Shown here: positions 15,738 to 23,963 of the stretch, one piece after another
Numbering within the stretch: position 1 is the first letter of the stretch
How the letters are laid out: each line of letters begins with the position of its first letter
Source of the DNA: JAUPKT01 sp964427855
GTDB taxonomy: Bacteria; Desulfobacterota; Desulfomonilia; Desulfomonilales; Desulfomonilaceae
DNA: 64,000 nucleotides
Direction of reading: 5' to 3'
Assembly (NCBI GenBank): GCA_964427855.1
Contig: CAYRVH010000012.1
Location: 1-64,000, forward strand
Translations under genes and position numbers: made by a program
Notes under the pieces: generated by a model
The model's database searches: none
Seen by the model: the letters and a program-made list of their open reading frames with translations, nothing else
Told to the model about the DNA's origin: nothing

Positions 15738-17726
15738 ATGGGCATCTTCAAACTCGTTTCAGATTTTACGCCGCGGGGCGATCAGCCGCAGGCCATCAAG
15801 AAGCTTGTAGAAAATGTGCGCGGCGGGGTGAAACACCAGACGCTCCTCGGCGTGACAGGCTCAGGCAAAACCTATACCATGGCCAACGTTATCGCTCAAA
15901 CCGAAAAGACTACGTTGGTACTCGCCCCCAACAAGACGCTCGCTGCGCAGTTGTTTAATGAATTCAAATCTCTATTCCCGGAAAATGCGGTCGAATACTT
16001 CGTTTCGTATTATGATTACTACCAGCCTGAGGCATACATCCCACAAACCGATACCTATATCGAAAAAGATTCCAGCATCAACGAAGCCATCGATAAAATG
16101 AGGCATTCGGCCACCAGGTCCCTCTTGGAACGCAAAGACGTCATAATTGTGGCGTCAGTCTCGTGTATTTACGGCTTGGGTTCCCCCGAAGCCTATCAGA
16201 ATATGCTCGTGCACCTCATTCAGAAACAGGAATCAGACAGAGACCACGTGCTCAGAAAACTGGTGGAGATCCAGTACGAGCGAAACGACTATGATTTCCA
16301 TCGAGGAACATTCAGGGTGCGGGGCGACATACTAGAAATATTCCCTGCCTACGAAGAAGCTTTGGCGATTCGGGTCGAATTTTTCGGCGACGAAGTGGAC
16401 GGCATTTATGAGATAGATCCCTTGCGAGGAAAGGTCTTGCGCTCCCTCGATCGAGTTGCGATTTATCCTGCAAGCCACTATGTCACGGAGAGGTCTCGGC
16501 TCCTGGCATCCGTGGATCAGATTTTGGATGAAATGAAGCAACGGGTCGAGTATTTTCGATCGCAAAACCGCTTCATCGAAGCCCAGCGCATCGAGGAAAG
16601 AACGAGGTTCGACGTCGAAATGCTGAAAGAAATGGGGTATTGCAGCGGCATCGAAAATTATTCACGCTACCTCACCGGCAGGAATCCCGGAGAACCTCCA
16701 CCGACCCTCTTGGAATATTTTCCTAAAGATTCGCTGTTCCTCGTCGACGAATCTCACGTCAGCATACCACAGCTCGGCGGGATGTTCAGAGGCGATCGCG
16801 CACGAAAGGAGACCCTCGTAGAATTTGGTTTTCGTCTCCCAAGCGCTTTGGACAACAGGCCTCTGCGATTTGAGGAGTTTGAGGCGCTGGTCAATCAGGT
16901 CATTTACGTGTCTGCCACGCCAGGCCCCTATGAATTGAAAATGTCGGGACACGTCATAGAACAGGTAATACGACCCACAGGACTCATGGATCCTGTCATA
17001 GAAATACGGCCTGCAAGCGGTCAGGTCGATGATCTTCTCAACGAAATAAACAGAAGGGTAAGTCTCGGTCAAAGAGTTCTCGTCACTACATTGACGAAAA
17101 AAATGGCTGAGGACCTTACGGAATACTACGCCGGTCTCGGCGTCAAGGTGCGCTATTTACATTCAGAAATCCAGACCATACAGAGAATGGAGATCATTAG
17201 AGATTTACGTCGAGGCGAATTCGACGTACTGGTGGGCATAAATCTCCTTAGGGAGGGCCTGGACATTCCCGAAGTCTCCCTGGTTGCAGTCTTAGACGCG
17301 GACAAGGAGGGTTTTTTGAGGTCCGAACGCTCTCTGATTCAGACCGCAGGCCGAGCCGCCAGAAACGTGGACGGGACGGTCATCCTATATGCGGATCACG
17401 TCACAGAGTCCATGCAAAAAGCCATTGAAGAGACTAACAGACGGCGAGAAATTCAGCGCGCCTTTAACATCGAACATGACATCACCCCTGAAACTATCCG
17501 CAAGGACATCGCCGATATCTTGTCCTCCCTGGCTGAGAGGGACTACGTCACAGTGGACGCGGCCCCGCCATCTGAGAGTGAAACCAAGCCTGAGGACATA
17601 CCTCGTCTTGTTCAGGCGCTCACGGAAGAAATGTTCCAAGCCGCCCATGCGCTCGAGTTTGAAAAAGCCGCCCAAATACGGGATCGCATCAGGGAGCTGG
17701 AGAAACAGCTCCTGTACTACGCATGA
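15738..17726 (+). CDS. uvrB: Excinuclease ABC subunit B
   Basis: 662 residues, the normal UvrB length. UvrB is the damage-verifying helicase-like core of nucleotide excision repair; UvrA loads it and UvrC cuts. Walker A is GVTGSGKT (about residue 39), the beta-hairpin YYDYYQPEAYIP follows near 92, helicase motifs run to QTAGRAARN near 540, and a C-terminal UVR motif (EEMFQAAHALEFEKAAQIRDR split at 630-650) serves UvrC contact. The ATG follows GAGGACTAGG. A TATAAT at 15677-15682 lies upstream without a convincing -35 box, and I see no LexA-type box. Confidence 0.98.
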   Translation: MGIFKLVSDFTPRGDQPQAIKKLVENVRGGVKHQTLLGVTGSGKTYTMANVIAQTEKTTLVLAPNKTLAAQLFNEFKSLFPENAVEYFVSYYDYYQPEAYIPQTDTYIEKDSSINEAIDKMRHSATRSLLERKDVIIVASVSCIYGLGSPEAYQNMLVHLIQKQESDRDHVLRKLVEIQYERNDYDFHRGTFRVRGDILEIFPAYEEALAIRVEFFGDEVDGIYEIDPLRGKVLRSLDRVAIYPASHYVTERSRLLASVDQILDEMKQRVEYFRSQNRFIEAQRIEERTRFDVEMLKEMGYCSGIENYSRYLTGRNPGEPPPTLLEYFPKDSLFLVDESHVSIPQLGGMFRGDRARKETLVEFGFRLPSALDNRPLRFEEFEALVNQVIYVSATPGPYELKMSGHVIEQVIRPTGLMDPVIEIRPASGQVDDLLNEINRRVSLGQRVLVTTLTKKMAEDLTEYYAGLGVKVRYLHSEIQTIQRMEIIRDLRRGEFDVLVGINLLREGLDIPEVSLVAVLDADKEGFLRSERSLIQTAGRAARNVDGTVILYADHVTESMQKAIEETNRRREIQRAFNIEHDITPETIRKDIADILSSLAERDYVTVDAAPPSESETKPEDIPRLVQALTEEMFQAAHALEFEKAAQIRDRIRELEKQLLYYA

Positions 17727-17846
17727 AGGGGATCCGTCATGATTACAGAATTTTTTTTGTAGTTTCCCGGATTTATTTGTGCCATAGATGAACTTCGCCT
17801 CTCGAAACCATTGTTCGCAAGTTCAGTCTTCAGGAGTTCAGAGAAT

Positions 17847-19163
17847 ATGCACGTTGGAGTAATTGGAGCTGGGTACGTCGGTTTGGTTACGGGCGCATGT
17901 TTCGCCGAAATGGGAAACGATGTCATCATAATGGACATAGCCGAAGAAAAGATCGAGGGTCTGCGCCAAGGCAAGGTCCCCATTTACGAGCCCGGATTGG
18001 AGCAGATCATCAGGAGGAATCTGGCCGAGAAAAGACTTGCGTTTACCACCGCAATCGATCTCACGGTCAAGAAGTCGCTGATCATCTTCATCGCGGTTGG
18101 TACGCCGCCGGACTGTAATGGATGTGCAGACTTGACCCAAGTGTATGACGCCGCGCAAAACATCGCCAAAGCCATGGATAATTATAAAATCATCGTGACC
18201 AAAAGCACCGTACCAGTAGGCACGACGAAGAAGGTACGAGAAATCATTTCAGAGATCACGCCTCATCCCTTCGATGTCGCGTCGAACCCTGAGTTCCTCA
18301 AAGAGGGCAACGCCATCGATGACTGCATGAAACCCGATCGGATTGTAATTGGCGTGGATGACGTGAGGGTAGGGGAGATATTGAAAGAGCTGTACAGTCC
18401 GTTTATGAGGACGGGCAAACCCATGCTTGTCATGAACATCGAATCCTCTGAACTGACGAAATATGCGGCCAACGGCCTCCTCGCCACAAAAATATCCTTT
18501 ATGAATGAGCTGTCCCGCCTCGCCGAGATCGTGGGCGCTGACATCGAGCTGGTGAGGGCCGGCATTGGGACGGATCCTCGCATCGGCAGCCAATTCTTGT
18601 TTGCCGGCCTGGGATACGGCGGATCGTGTTTTCCAAAAGATGTCGCAGCGTTGACTCGAACAGGCCAACAGTACGGGGTCAATCTCCTCCTCTTGGAAGC
18701 AGTTCAGGAAGTCAACAAGACGCAGCGACGCCATTTTTGTCGGAAAATTTTTGCCCACTATGGCGTAGAGTCGCTTAAAGGAAAGAGATTTGGCGTTTGG
18801 GGCCTGAGTTTCAAGCCCCGTACCGACGACATACGAGACGCCCCGTCACTCGAAGTCGTCCAGACTCTTCTCGAAAGCGGCGCATGCGTCCGGGTGTTTG
18901 ATCCAGTGGCCATGGAAAATGCAGCTCGAATCCTCGGCGACTCGGTAGAATACGCGGCAAGTAACTACGACTGCGTTGAAGGACAAGACGCCCTTATAAT
19001 CGTGACCGAGTGGAACGAGTTTCGTTACCCCGACTTTGAGCGGTTGAAGTCTGCTCTCAACGAACCAGTGATATTCGACGGTCGCAACCTCTATGATCCC
19101 AAGAGGATGCACAGTCTCGGATTCACCTACTACTCAATAGGAAGGGCGGCGGCATCAGTATAG
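17847..19163 (+). CDS. ugd: UDP-glucose 6-dehydrogenase
   Basis: 438 residues. The enzyme oxidises UDP-glucose with two NAD+ to UDP-glucuronate, a precursor for surface polysaccharides. The Rossmann motif GAGYVGLVTG is at the N-terminus, STVPVGTTKK lies mid-domain, and the catalytic Cys sits in GGSCFPKD (about residue 260). The C-terminal domain has the GLSFKPRTDDIRDAPS motif. ATG 17847 begins the family-typical MHVGVIGAGYVG and follows AGGAG; the frame is open 12 codons upstream. It fits the several glycosyltransferases of the window, but none is directly adjacent. Confidence 0.97.
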   Translation: MHVGVIGAGYVGLVTGACFAEMGNDVIIMDIAEEKIEGLRQGKVPIYEPGLEQIIRRNLAEKRLAFTTAIDLTVKKSLIIFIAVGTPPDCNGCADLTQVYDAAQNIAKAMDNYKIIVTKSTVPVGTTKKVREIISEITPHPFDVASNPEFLKEGNAIDDCMKPDRIVIGVDDVRVGEILKELYSPFMRTGKPMLVMNIESSELTKYAANGLLATKISFMNELSRLAEIVGADIELVRAGIGTDPRIGSQFLFAGLGYGGSCFPKDVAALTRTGQQYGVNLLLLEAVQEVNKTQRRHFCRKIFAHYGVESLKGKRFGVWGLSFKPRTDDIRDAPSLEVVQTLLESGACVRVFDPVAMENAARILGDSVEYAASNYDCVEGQDALIIVTEWNEFRYPDFERLKSALNEPVIFDGRNLYDPKRMHSLGFTYYSIGRAAASV

Positions 19164-19181
19164 GACGACTCACGAAGGGCA

Positions 19182-19712
19182 TTAATCCTCCACCGTGACT
19201 TCAATGTCCGGCAAGGGCGGCAAATCCGAAAGCGCCCTGAGGCCAAAGACCTCCAGAAAACGTTGGGTTGTCGCATACAGAAGCGGTCGCCCGGGGCCCT
19301 CGAGCTTGCCTGACACAGCGACAAGGTCTCGTTCCAAGAGGCTTTTCAGGGCGCTTGATGACTCTACCCCTCGAATCTGCTCGATGCGAGATTTCGTTAT
19401 AGGCTGATTGTAAGCTATCACAGAGAGCGTTTCCAGCGCCGCTCTGCTCAGCCGGGTGGGCCGTATGCTTCGCAGAGACAAAATCCATGGCGCCACCTCC
19501 GGCAATGTCCGGAACTGGTATCCTCCTCCCACCTGAATCAGCCTGAATCCCCTCGACCTCGTATTGTACTCCTCTTCAAGCTCTTGAAGAATCTCTTCCA
19601 GCGTGAGCCGAGGTATTGCAGGGAGAAGCTTCTCCAGCGTCTCCAAGGAGAGCGGTTCCGAATGCGCAAACACGAGGCCTTCCACCACCGATTTGGTCAA
19701 TGATCGATTCAC
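19182..19712 (-). CDS. scpB: Segregation and condensation protein B
   Basis: 176 residues with tandem winged-helix domains. ScpB joins ScpA and Smc to form the bacterial condensin that organises newly replicated chromosomes. Diagnostic segments are VVEGLVFAHSEPLSLETLEKLLP and its second winged helix, here recognised as LSRAALETLSVIAYNQPITK and EQIRGVESSSALKSLLER in shorter pieces. Translation begins at GTG 19712 with GGAGGG about nine bases upstream. scpA is not beside it, and it faces ugd tail to tail with 18 bp between stops. Confidence 0.95.
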   Translation of the reverse strand: MNRSLTKSVVEGLVFAHSEPLSLETLEKLLPAIPRLTLEEILQELEEEYNTRSRGFRLIQVGGGYQFRTLPEVAPWILSLRSIRPTRLSRAALETLSVIAYNQPITKSRIEQIRGVESSSALKSLLERDLVAVSGKLEGPGRPLLYATTQRFLEVFGLRALSDLPPLPDIEVTVED

Positions 19713-19853
19713 GGTCTATGCTTCCCTCCGGGTGTCCAAAAGCCATGTATTTGACCGGCGTTTACCCCGCTATTGTCTAGCTCAATCGATGTCCCCGTGC
19801 AACCCATTCATCCGTCGCTCCCAAAGGCAGCCTACACGTTTCGCATCCTGGGG

Positions 19854-19881
19854 TTGATCAACCAGGATATTGTGATAAAAT
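19854..19881 (+). promoter_or_regulatory. Promoter of the glycosyltransferase gene
   Basis: TTGATC (19854-19859), 16 nt, TAAAAT (19876-19881). The implied start near 19888 lies after the upstream in-frame ATG at 19880 and before ATG 19931, which argues for 19931 as the true start codon. Confidence 0.55.
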
Positions 19882-19930
19882 GCAACTACCCGCGCCGAGT
19901 CCTCCAGACCAACACTCGAGGCGTTCTGTT

Positions 19931-21148
19931 ATGAATTTTACTGAGCACAACCCCCAGGGTATCAACAAAGCTGACATTGTCGTCAGCATCCCGTCCTACA
20001 ACGAAGCCTCATCCATTGCGCTGCCAACAAAGCAGGCTGACATCGGACTCACCAAGTACTATGCGCACAAGACCGCGGTAATCATTAACTGTGATAATTC
20101 GTCTCCTGATGGGACTACCCAAGCCTTCTTCGATACGGATACCAAAACCCCCAAGATGTCGTTGACAACTGCGCCAGGCCTTGTGGGCAAAGGGTACAAC
20201 TTGAGAAACCTTTTCCAGAAGGCGGTGGAACTTTCGGCAAAAGCCATTATTGTGCTTGACGCAGACCTCAAAAATGTAACTCCCCAGTGGATTAGGAATT
20301 TGTGTGAACCCTTGTTCGACGACTATCATTTTGTGGCCCCGCTTTATGTTCGCCACAAATACGACGGCAGCTTCACAAACAATCTCGTGTATCCCCTGAC
20401 TCGTGCGCTCTATGGCAGACGCGTACGTCAGCCGGTGGGAGGCGAGGTCGGTTTCTCAGGGGAGACAGCCAAACTTTATCTCGATTGTGACTACTGGGAC
20501 GAAAACGTCGGCCAGTTCGGCGTCAACTTGTGGATGACGACCCTTGCAGTGAAGAGCCCAGGCGCGGTGATCCAATCTTTCATGGGCAAGACAAAAGTCC
20601 ACAGGGTGCGGGATTTCGCTGCGGACGTAGCTCGAATGTTTGGGCAGGTGGTCACAACGCTTTTCGAGCTCATGTGTCGGTTTGACGATTACTGGACGCA
20701 GGTGAAATGGAGCAGACCTACCGCAGTCTTTGGCTTTGGCGTGGGTGAAGTAGAGCTGCCGCCTCCCGTGGACCTCGATACGACCACCCTGTCTTCCGCT
20801 ATGCGCAATGGCATGGAAAGAAATTGGGACTTATACAAAGAGTGCATCGCAGAGCCAAACTTCAACAAACTGGAAGAAGTCGCCAGCCTCGCCGACGCGG
20901 ATTTTGAATTTCCCACCAATCTCTGGGCAAGAATACTCTTCGATTGTGCCGTCGCATATCGGAATACCGCAATACCTCGCGGGGAGCTTGTTGAATCCCT
21001 TATTCCTCTATATTACGCTAAAACACTGTCATTTGTGTTGGACACAGAAGCGATGAACACGCAACAGGTCGAAGAACTCGTTGAAGATCAGTGCCTACAG
21101 TTTGAAAAAGCGAAGCCGTACCTTATAGAAAGGTGGTCAGCTCGATGA
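19931..21148 (+). CDS. Glycosyltransferase resembling mannosylglycerate/glucosylglycerate synthases
   Basis: 405 residues, GT-A fold. It starts with IVVSIPSYNEASSI, has a DxD-type metal motif in VLDADLKN, a QPVGGEVGFSG segment and a conserved His in KTKVHR. The order QP-GGE, then G-N/D-LW/LYT, then K-x-HR matches the single-step mannosylglycerate synthase (GT78) and the GT81 glucosylglycerate synthases, which make compatible solutes from NDP-sugar and D-glycerate. That match is by motif recall, so the acceptor is not certain. The start is chosen from GAGG at 10 bases and the promoter at 19854. A single-domain response regulator follows 87 bp downstream. Confidence 0.75.
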   Translation: MNFTEHNPQGINKADIVVSIPSYNEASSIALPTKQADIGLTKYYAHKTAVIINCDNSSPDGTTQAFFDTDTKTPKMSLTTAPGLVGKGYNLRNLFQKAVELSAKAIIVLDADLKNVTPQWIRNLCEPLFDDYHFVAPLYVRHKYDGSFTNNLVYPLTRALYGRRVRQPVGGEVGFSGETAKLYLDCDYWDENVGQFGVNLWMTTLAVKSPGAVIQSFMGKTKVHRVRDFAADVARMFGQVVTTLFELMCRFDDYWTQVKWSRPTAVFGFGVGEVELPPPVDLDTTTLSSAMRNGMERNWDLYKECIAEPNFNKLEEVASLADADFEFPTNLWARILFDCAVAYRNTAIPRGELVESLIPLYYAKTLSFVLDTEAMNTQQVEELVEDQCLQFEKAKPYLIERWSAR

Positions 21149-21235
21149 ATGGCGTCCTTCATCAGGGACGGATCGCGTGGGTGGACGCGGCCTCGCATTA
21201 ACTCGAAGCGCCCAGCATCATTGAAGGATCCTGAC

Positions 21236-21601
21236 ATGGCAAAAATACTTATTGTCGATGATGAAGAAGGCATCAGGATGCTCTACTCCATGGAGCTTCA
21301 GGACGAAGGCTATGAGGTCATAACCTTGCCCGATGGGAAAGACCTCCTGGAAGTGGTAGATCGTGAGCGCCCTGATTGTATTGTCCTGGATATTAAGATG
21401 CGTGAGTACAGCGGCTTAGACCTCCTTCAGCAGCTCAGGAAAAAGTACTATGACCTGCCGGTCATCCTCAACTCAGCCTATTCCAGTTTCAAGGTGGATC
21501 TCAAAGCAGTGGCTGCCGATTATTACGTGGTGAAAAGCTCCGACCTCACGGAACTGAAAGAGAAACTGAAAATAGCTTTAGAAACCAAGCTCCCTCGATA
21601 A
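21236..21601 (+). CDS. Single-domain response regulator
   Basis: 121 residues forming one receiver (REC) domain with no output domain. Visible are the acidic pocket DDEE near residue 9, the phospho-acceptor Asp in VLDIKM (about residue 53), the switch Ser in NSAYS and the conserved Lys in VVKSS. CheY-like proteins of this kind signal by protein contact. ATG 21236 follows GAAGGATC. No histidine kinase is in the window, so its input is unknown; its position after the glycosyltransferase may be coincidental. Confidence 0.92.
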   Translation: MAKILIVDDEEGIRMLYSMELQDEGYEVITLPDGKDLLEVVDRERPDCIVLDIKMREYSGLDLLQQLRKKYYDLPVILNSAYSSFKVDLKAVAADYYVVKSSDLTELKEKLKIALETKLPR

Positions 21602-21777
21602 GATCAAAAAGGACTGATAACCCTGGCGACGGGCCTCATAGCGCCCTAACCCACGTGGACGTATGGCCACCCTCACAGCCGCGCTCTTCTTTTCGAATTC
21701 GAGCCCGCCAAGGCTGGTCTGACTCCTAGAACTTGATGATGATTATTCACGCCTTCATAACTCTGTGAGCAACTGGT

Positions 21778-22500
21778 ATGGCCCTCATTGAAATGCGTAA
21801 GTTGTCAAAGATCTATACTGCGGGGACTGTTGAGGTCAACGCCCTGAGCGAGATCGACCTCGTCATCGACGCGGGTGAATTTCTCTCCATCATGGGACCG
21901 TCCGGTTCTGGAAAATCCACGCTGATGAACATCTTAGGATGCCTCGATGCGCCGACGTCGGGGAAGTATGTGCTCGATGGAATGGATGTCTCGGGCCTTG
22001 ATCGCGATGAAAGGGCTGAAGTTCGCAATAAAAAGATCGGCTTTGTTTTTCAAGGATTCAACCTGCTCTCCCGCATCACTGCGTGCCAGAACGTGGAGCT
22101 GCCCCTCATCTACGGCCATGTCAGCAAGAAAGATCGTCGAAAAAAGGCGGAGGAGGCTTTAAGCCTCGTGGGGCTCGCAGACCGAATCGGCCACCTGCCG
22201 TCCCAATTATCAGGCGGGCAGCAGCAGCGAGTCGCCATCGCCCGAGCCCTTGTAAACGACCCACATATTATCCTGGCGGATGAACCGACCGGCAACCTGG
22301 ATACCCGGACCAGCGGCGAGATTATGGACATTTTCAGGAAACTCAACGAGCGCCGACGCATCACTTTTGTGCTGGTCACCCATGACAGGGAAATTGGCAG
22401 TTTCACTGATCGGAGGATAATGATTCGAGACGGAAGGATAGAAGGCGACGAAAGATCACCCATCAACAAAGCCTCAGAAGAAGCGTTTATTCCATCATGA
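21778..22500 (+). CDS. ABC transporter ATP-binding protein, LolD/MacB family
   Basis: 240 residues. Walker A GPSGSGKST (about 39-47), signature LSGGQQQRVAIARAL (about 142-156), Walker B IILADEPTGNLD (about 160-171) and switch His in LVTHD. The GNLD ending marks the LolD/MacB/FtsE subfamily, whose partners are FtsX-fold permeases acting in lipoprotein release or mechanotransmission. A MacA-like adaptor follows after 176 bp, but no permease gene is present in the window. The start ATG has only a weak ribosome site. Confidence 0.93.
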   Translation: MALIEMRKLSKIYTAGTVEVNALSEIDLVIDAGEFLSIMGPSGSGKSTLMNILGCLDAPTSGKYVLDGMDVSGLDRDERAEVRNKKIGFVFQGFNLLSRITACQNVELPLIYGHVSKKDRRKKAEEALSLVGLADRIGHLPSQLSGGQQQRVAIARALVNDPHIILADEPTGNLDTRTSGEIMDIFRKLNERRRITFVLVTHDREIGSFTDRRIMIRDGRIEGDERSPINKASEEAFIPS

Positions 22501-22676
22501 GCCGGTTGTCTGAGTTCTCGTGGAAATGAGGTCCCCCGTGTCATGGTGGGGAGCCAGGCAGAGCGGACTTATGATCCTCGTCCGCCCATGGCTGAACACC
22601 CCAATTGATCATTTCTCATTGTTCGCGACTTCCATTGTCATTGCTCCATGAACATTTTTCCGATATGGGAATACAG

Positions 22677-23933
22677 ATGAGTAAAATCGTCTCGAAGCGG
22701 CGAAAATCCCGCTCTCTCGCAAAACGTGAGGAGATCTCATTGAAGAGAGCGCTCGTCATCATTTGCATCGTTTGTGTCCTGCTCATCGCGGCGTATTTTA
22801 TGTTCGGCAGCCGTTCCAGCAACGGAATGCAAATCAAATACGTGACGGTACCCATAGAGCAAGGAACTCTGAAAGCCGAAATATCCTCCACCGGCACGTT
22901 GAAGCCGCTCGTGGAAGTGTTGGTCGGTACGCAAGTGTCCGGAACCATAAAGGAATTGTATGCTGATTTCGAGTCGGAAGTAAAAAAAGGTCAGCTCATT
23001 TGTCTCATCGATCCAGAACGATTTGAGGCGCATGTGCAACAGGCGCACGCTGATGTAGAAGCGGCAAAAGCCAATTTGATGAAGGCGGAAGTCGCCTTGA
23101 TTGACGAGATGAGGACATTGCGCCGTAAAGAGCAACTCATCGAGAAAAATTCCATCAGCCAGAGCGAATACGACGCTGCAAAAACTAAAGCCGACGCAGC
23201 GGAAGCGCAAGTCAATGTCGAGCGAGCGCGGCTGGCTCAGCTCCAAGCGAGGCTCAACGAAGCGGAGCTTGAATTAAAGTACACTCGGATCGTTGCGCCT
23301 GTCAGCGGCATTGTCACGTCTCGAACCGCGGACGTGGGGCAGACCGTCGCTGCGAGTTTCCAGACGCCGGTGCTCTTTAAAATAGCGGAAGACCTCACGC
23401 GCATGCAGGTACACACAAACGTGGATGAGGCTGATATCGGGAGAGTCGCTGTAGGACAAAAAGCGTCATTCACTGTGCCAGCGTTTCCCGATCGCATGTT
23501 TGAGGCGGTGGTGAACCAGATTAGAAACGACCCAAAAGTTGAACAGAATGTGGTAACATACAACGTCGTGCTGGATGTGCACAACGATGATCTTAAGCTG
23601 CGGCCGGGCATGACTGCGAACGTGACCATCATGCTGGACGAAGTGCGCAATGCCCTCATGGTGCCCCAACAGGCCTTGCGATTCTCGCCGCCGGAATCGG
23701 CAAGACCCTCCAGTGCTTCAACCCCGACTGATCTCCCGGAGGGCGCAAGGAGGGTCTGGAAACTCACTTCTAGTGGCTCAGTCACGCCGGTCAATGTCAA
23801 GGGAGGAGTACACGGCACGGACAGGGTGCAGATCCTGTCCGACGCGTTACACCCAGGCGACCTCGTGGCGGTAGATGCCATAACTCAGAAGAAAAAAGAC
23901 TCGCAAACCCCTGCACTGCGGTTTAGATTCTGA
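22677..23933 (+). CDS. MacA/HlyD-type periplasmic adaptor protein
   Basis: 418 residues. A basic cytoplasmic N-tail and one membrane span (about residues 25-42) are followed by a lipoyl half-motif (GTQVSGTIKELYADFESEVKKG, seen as VSGTIKELY and VKKGQL), a long coiled-coil hairpin (about 120-205), the second lipoyl half (IVAPVSGIVTSR), a beta-barrel domain and a C-terminal membrane-proximal domain. Such adaptors link an inner-membrane MacB-type pump to a TolC-type channel. ATG 22677 has GGGA upstream; the frame is open 24 codons earlier. The ABC ATPase is the preceding gene; permease and outer-membrane channel are not here. Confidence 0.92.
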   Translation: MSKIVSKRRKSRSLAKREEISLKRALVIICIVCVLLIAAYFMFGSRSSNGMQIKYVTVPIEQGTLKAEISSTGTLKPLVEVLVGTQVSGTIKELYADFESEVKKGQLICLIDPERFEAHVQQAHADVEAAKANLMKAEVALIDEMRTLRRKEQLIEKNSISQSEYDAAKTKADAAEAQVNVERARLAQLQARLNEAELELKYTRIVAPVSGIVTSRTADVGQTVAASFQTPVLFKIAEDLTRMQVHTNVDEADIGRVAVGQKASFTVPAFPDRMFEAVVNQIRNDPKVEQNVVTYNVVLDVHNDDLKLRPGMTANVTIMLDEVRNALMVPQQALRFSPPESARPSSASTPTDLPEGARRVWKLTSSGSVTPVNVKGGVHGTDRVQILSDALHPGDLVAVDAITQKKKDSQTPALRFRF

Positions 23934-23963
23934 GAGAACAGCGTCCTCTAAGGAGTTCCATTC

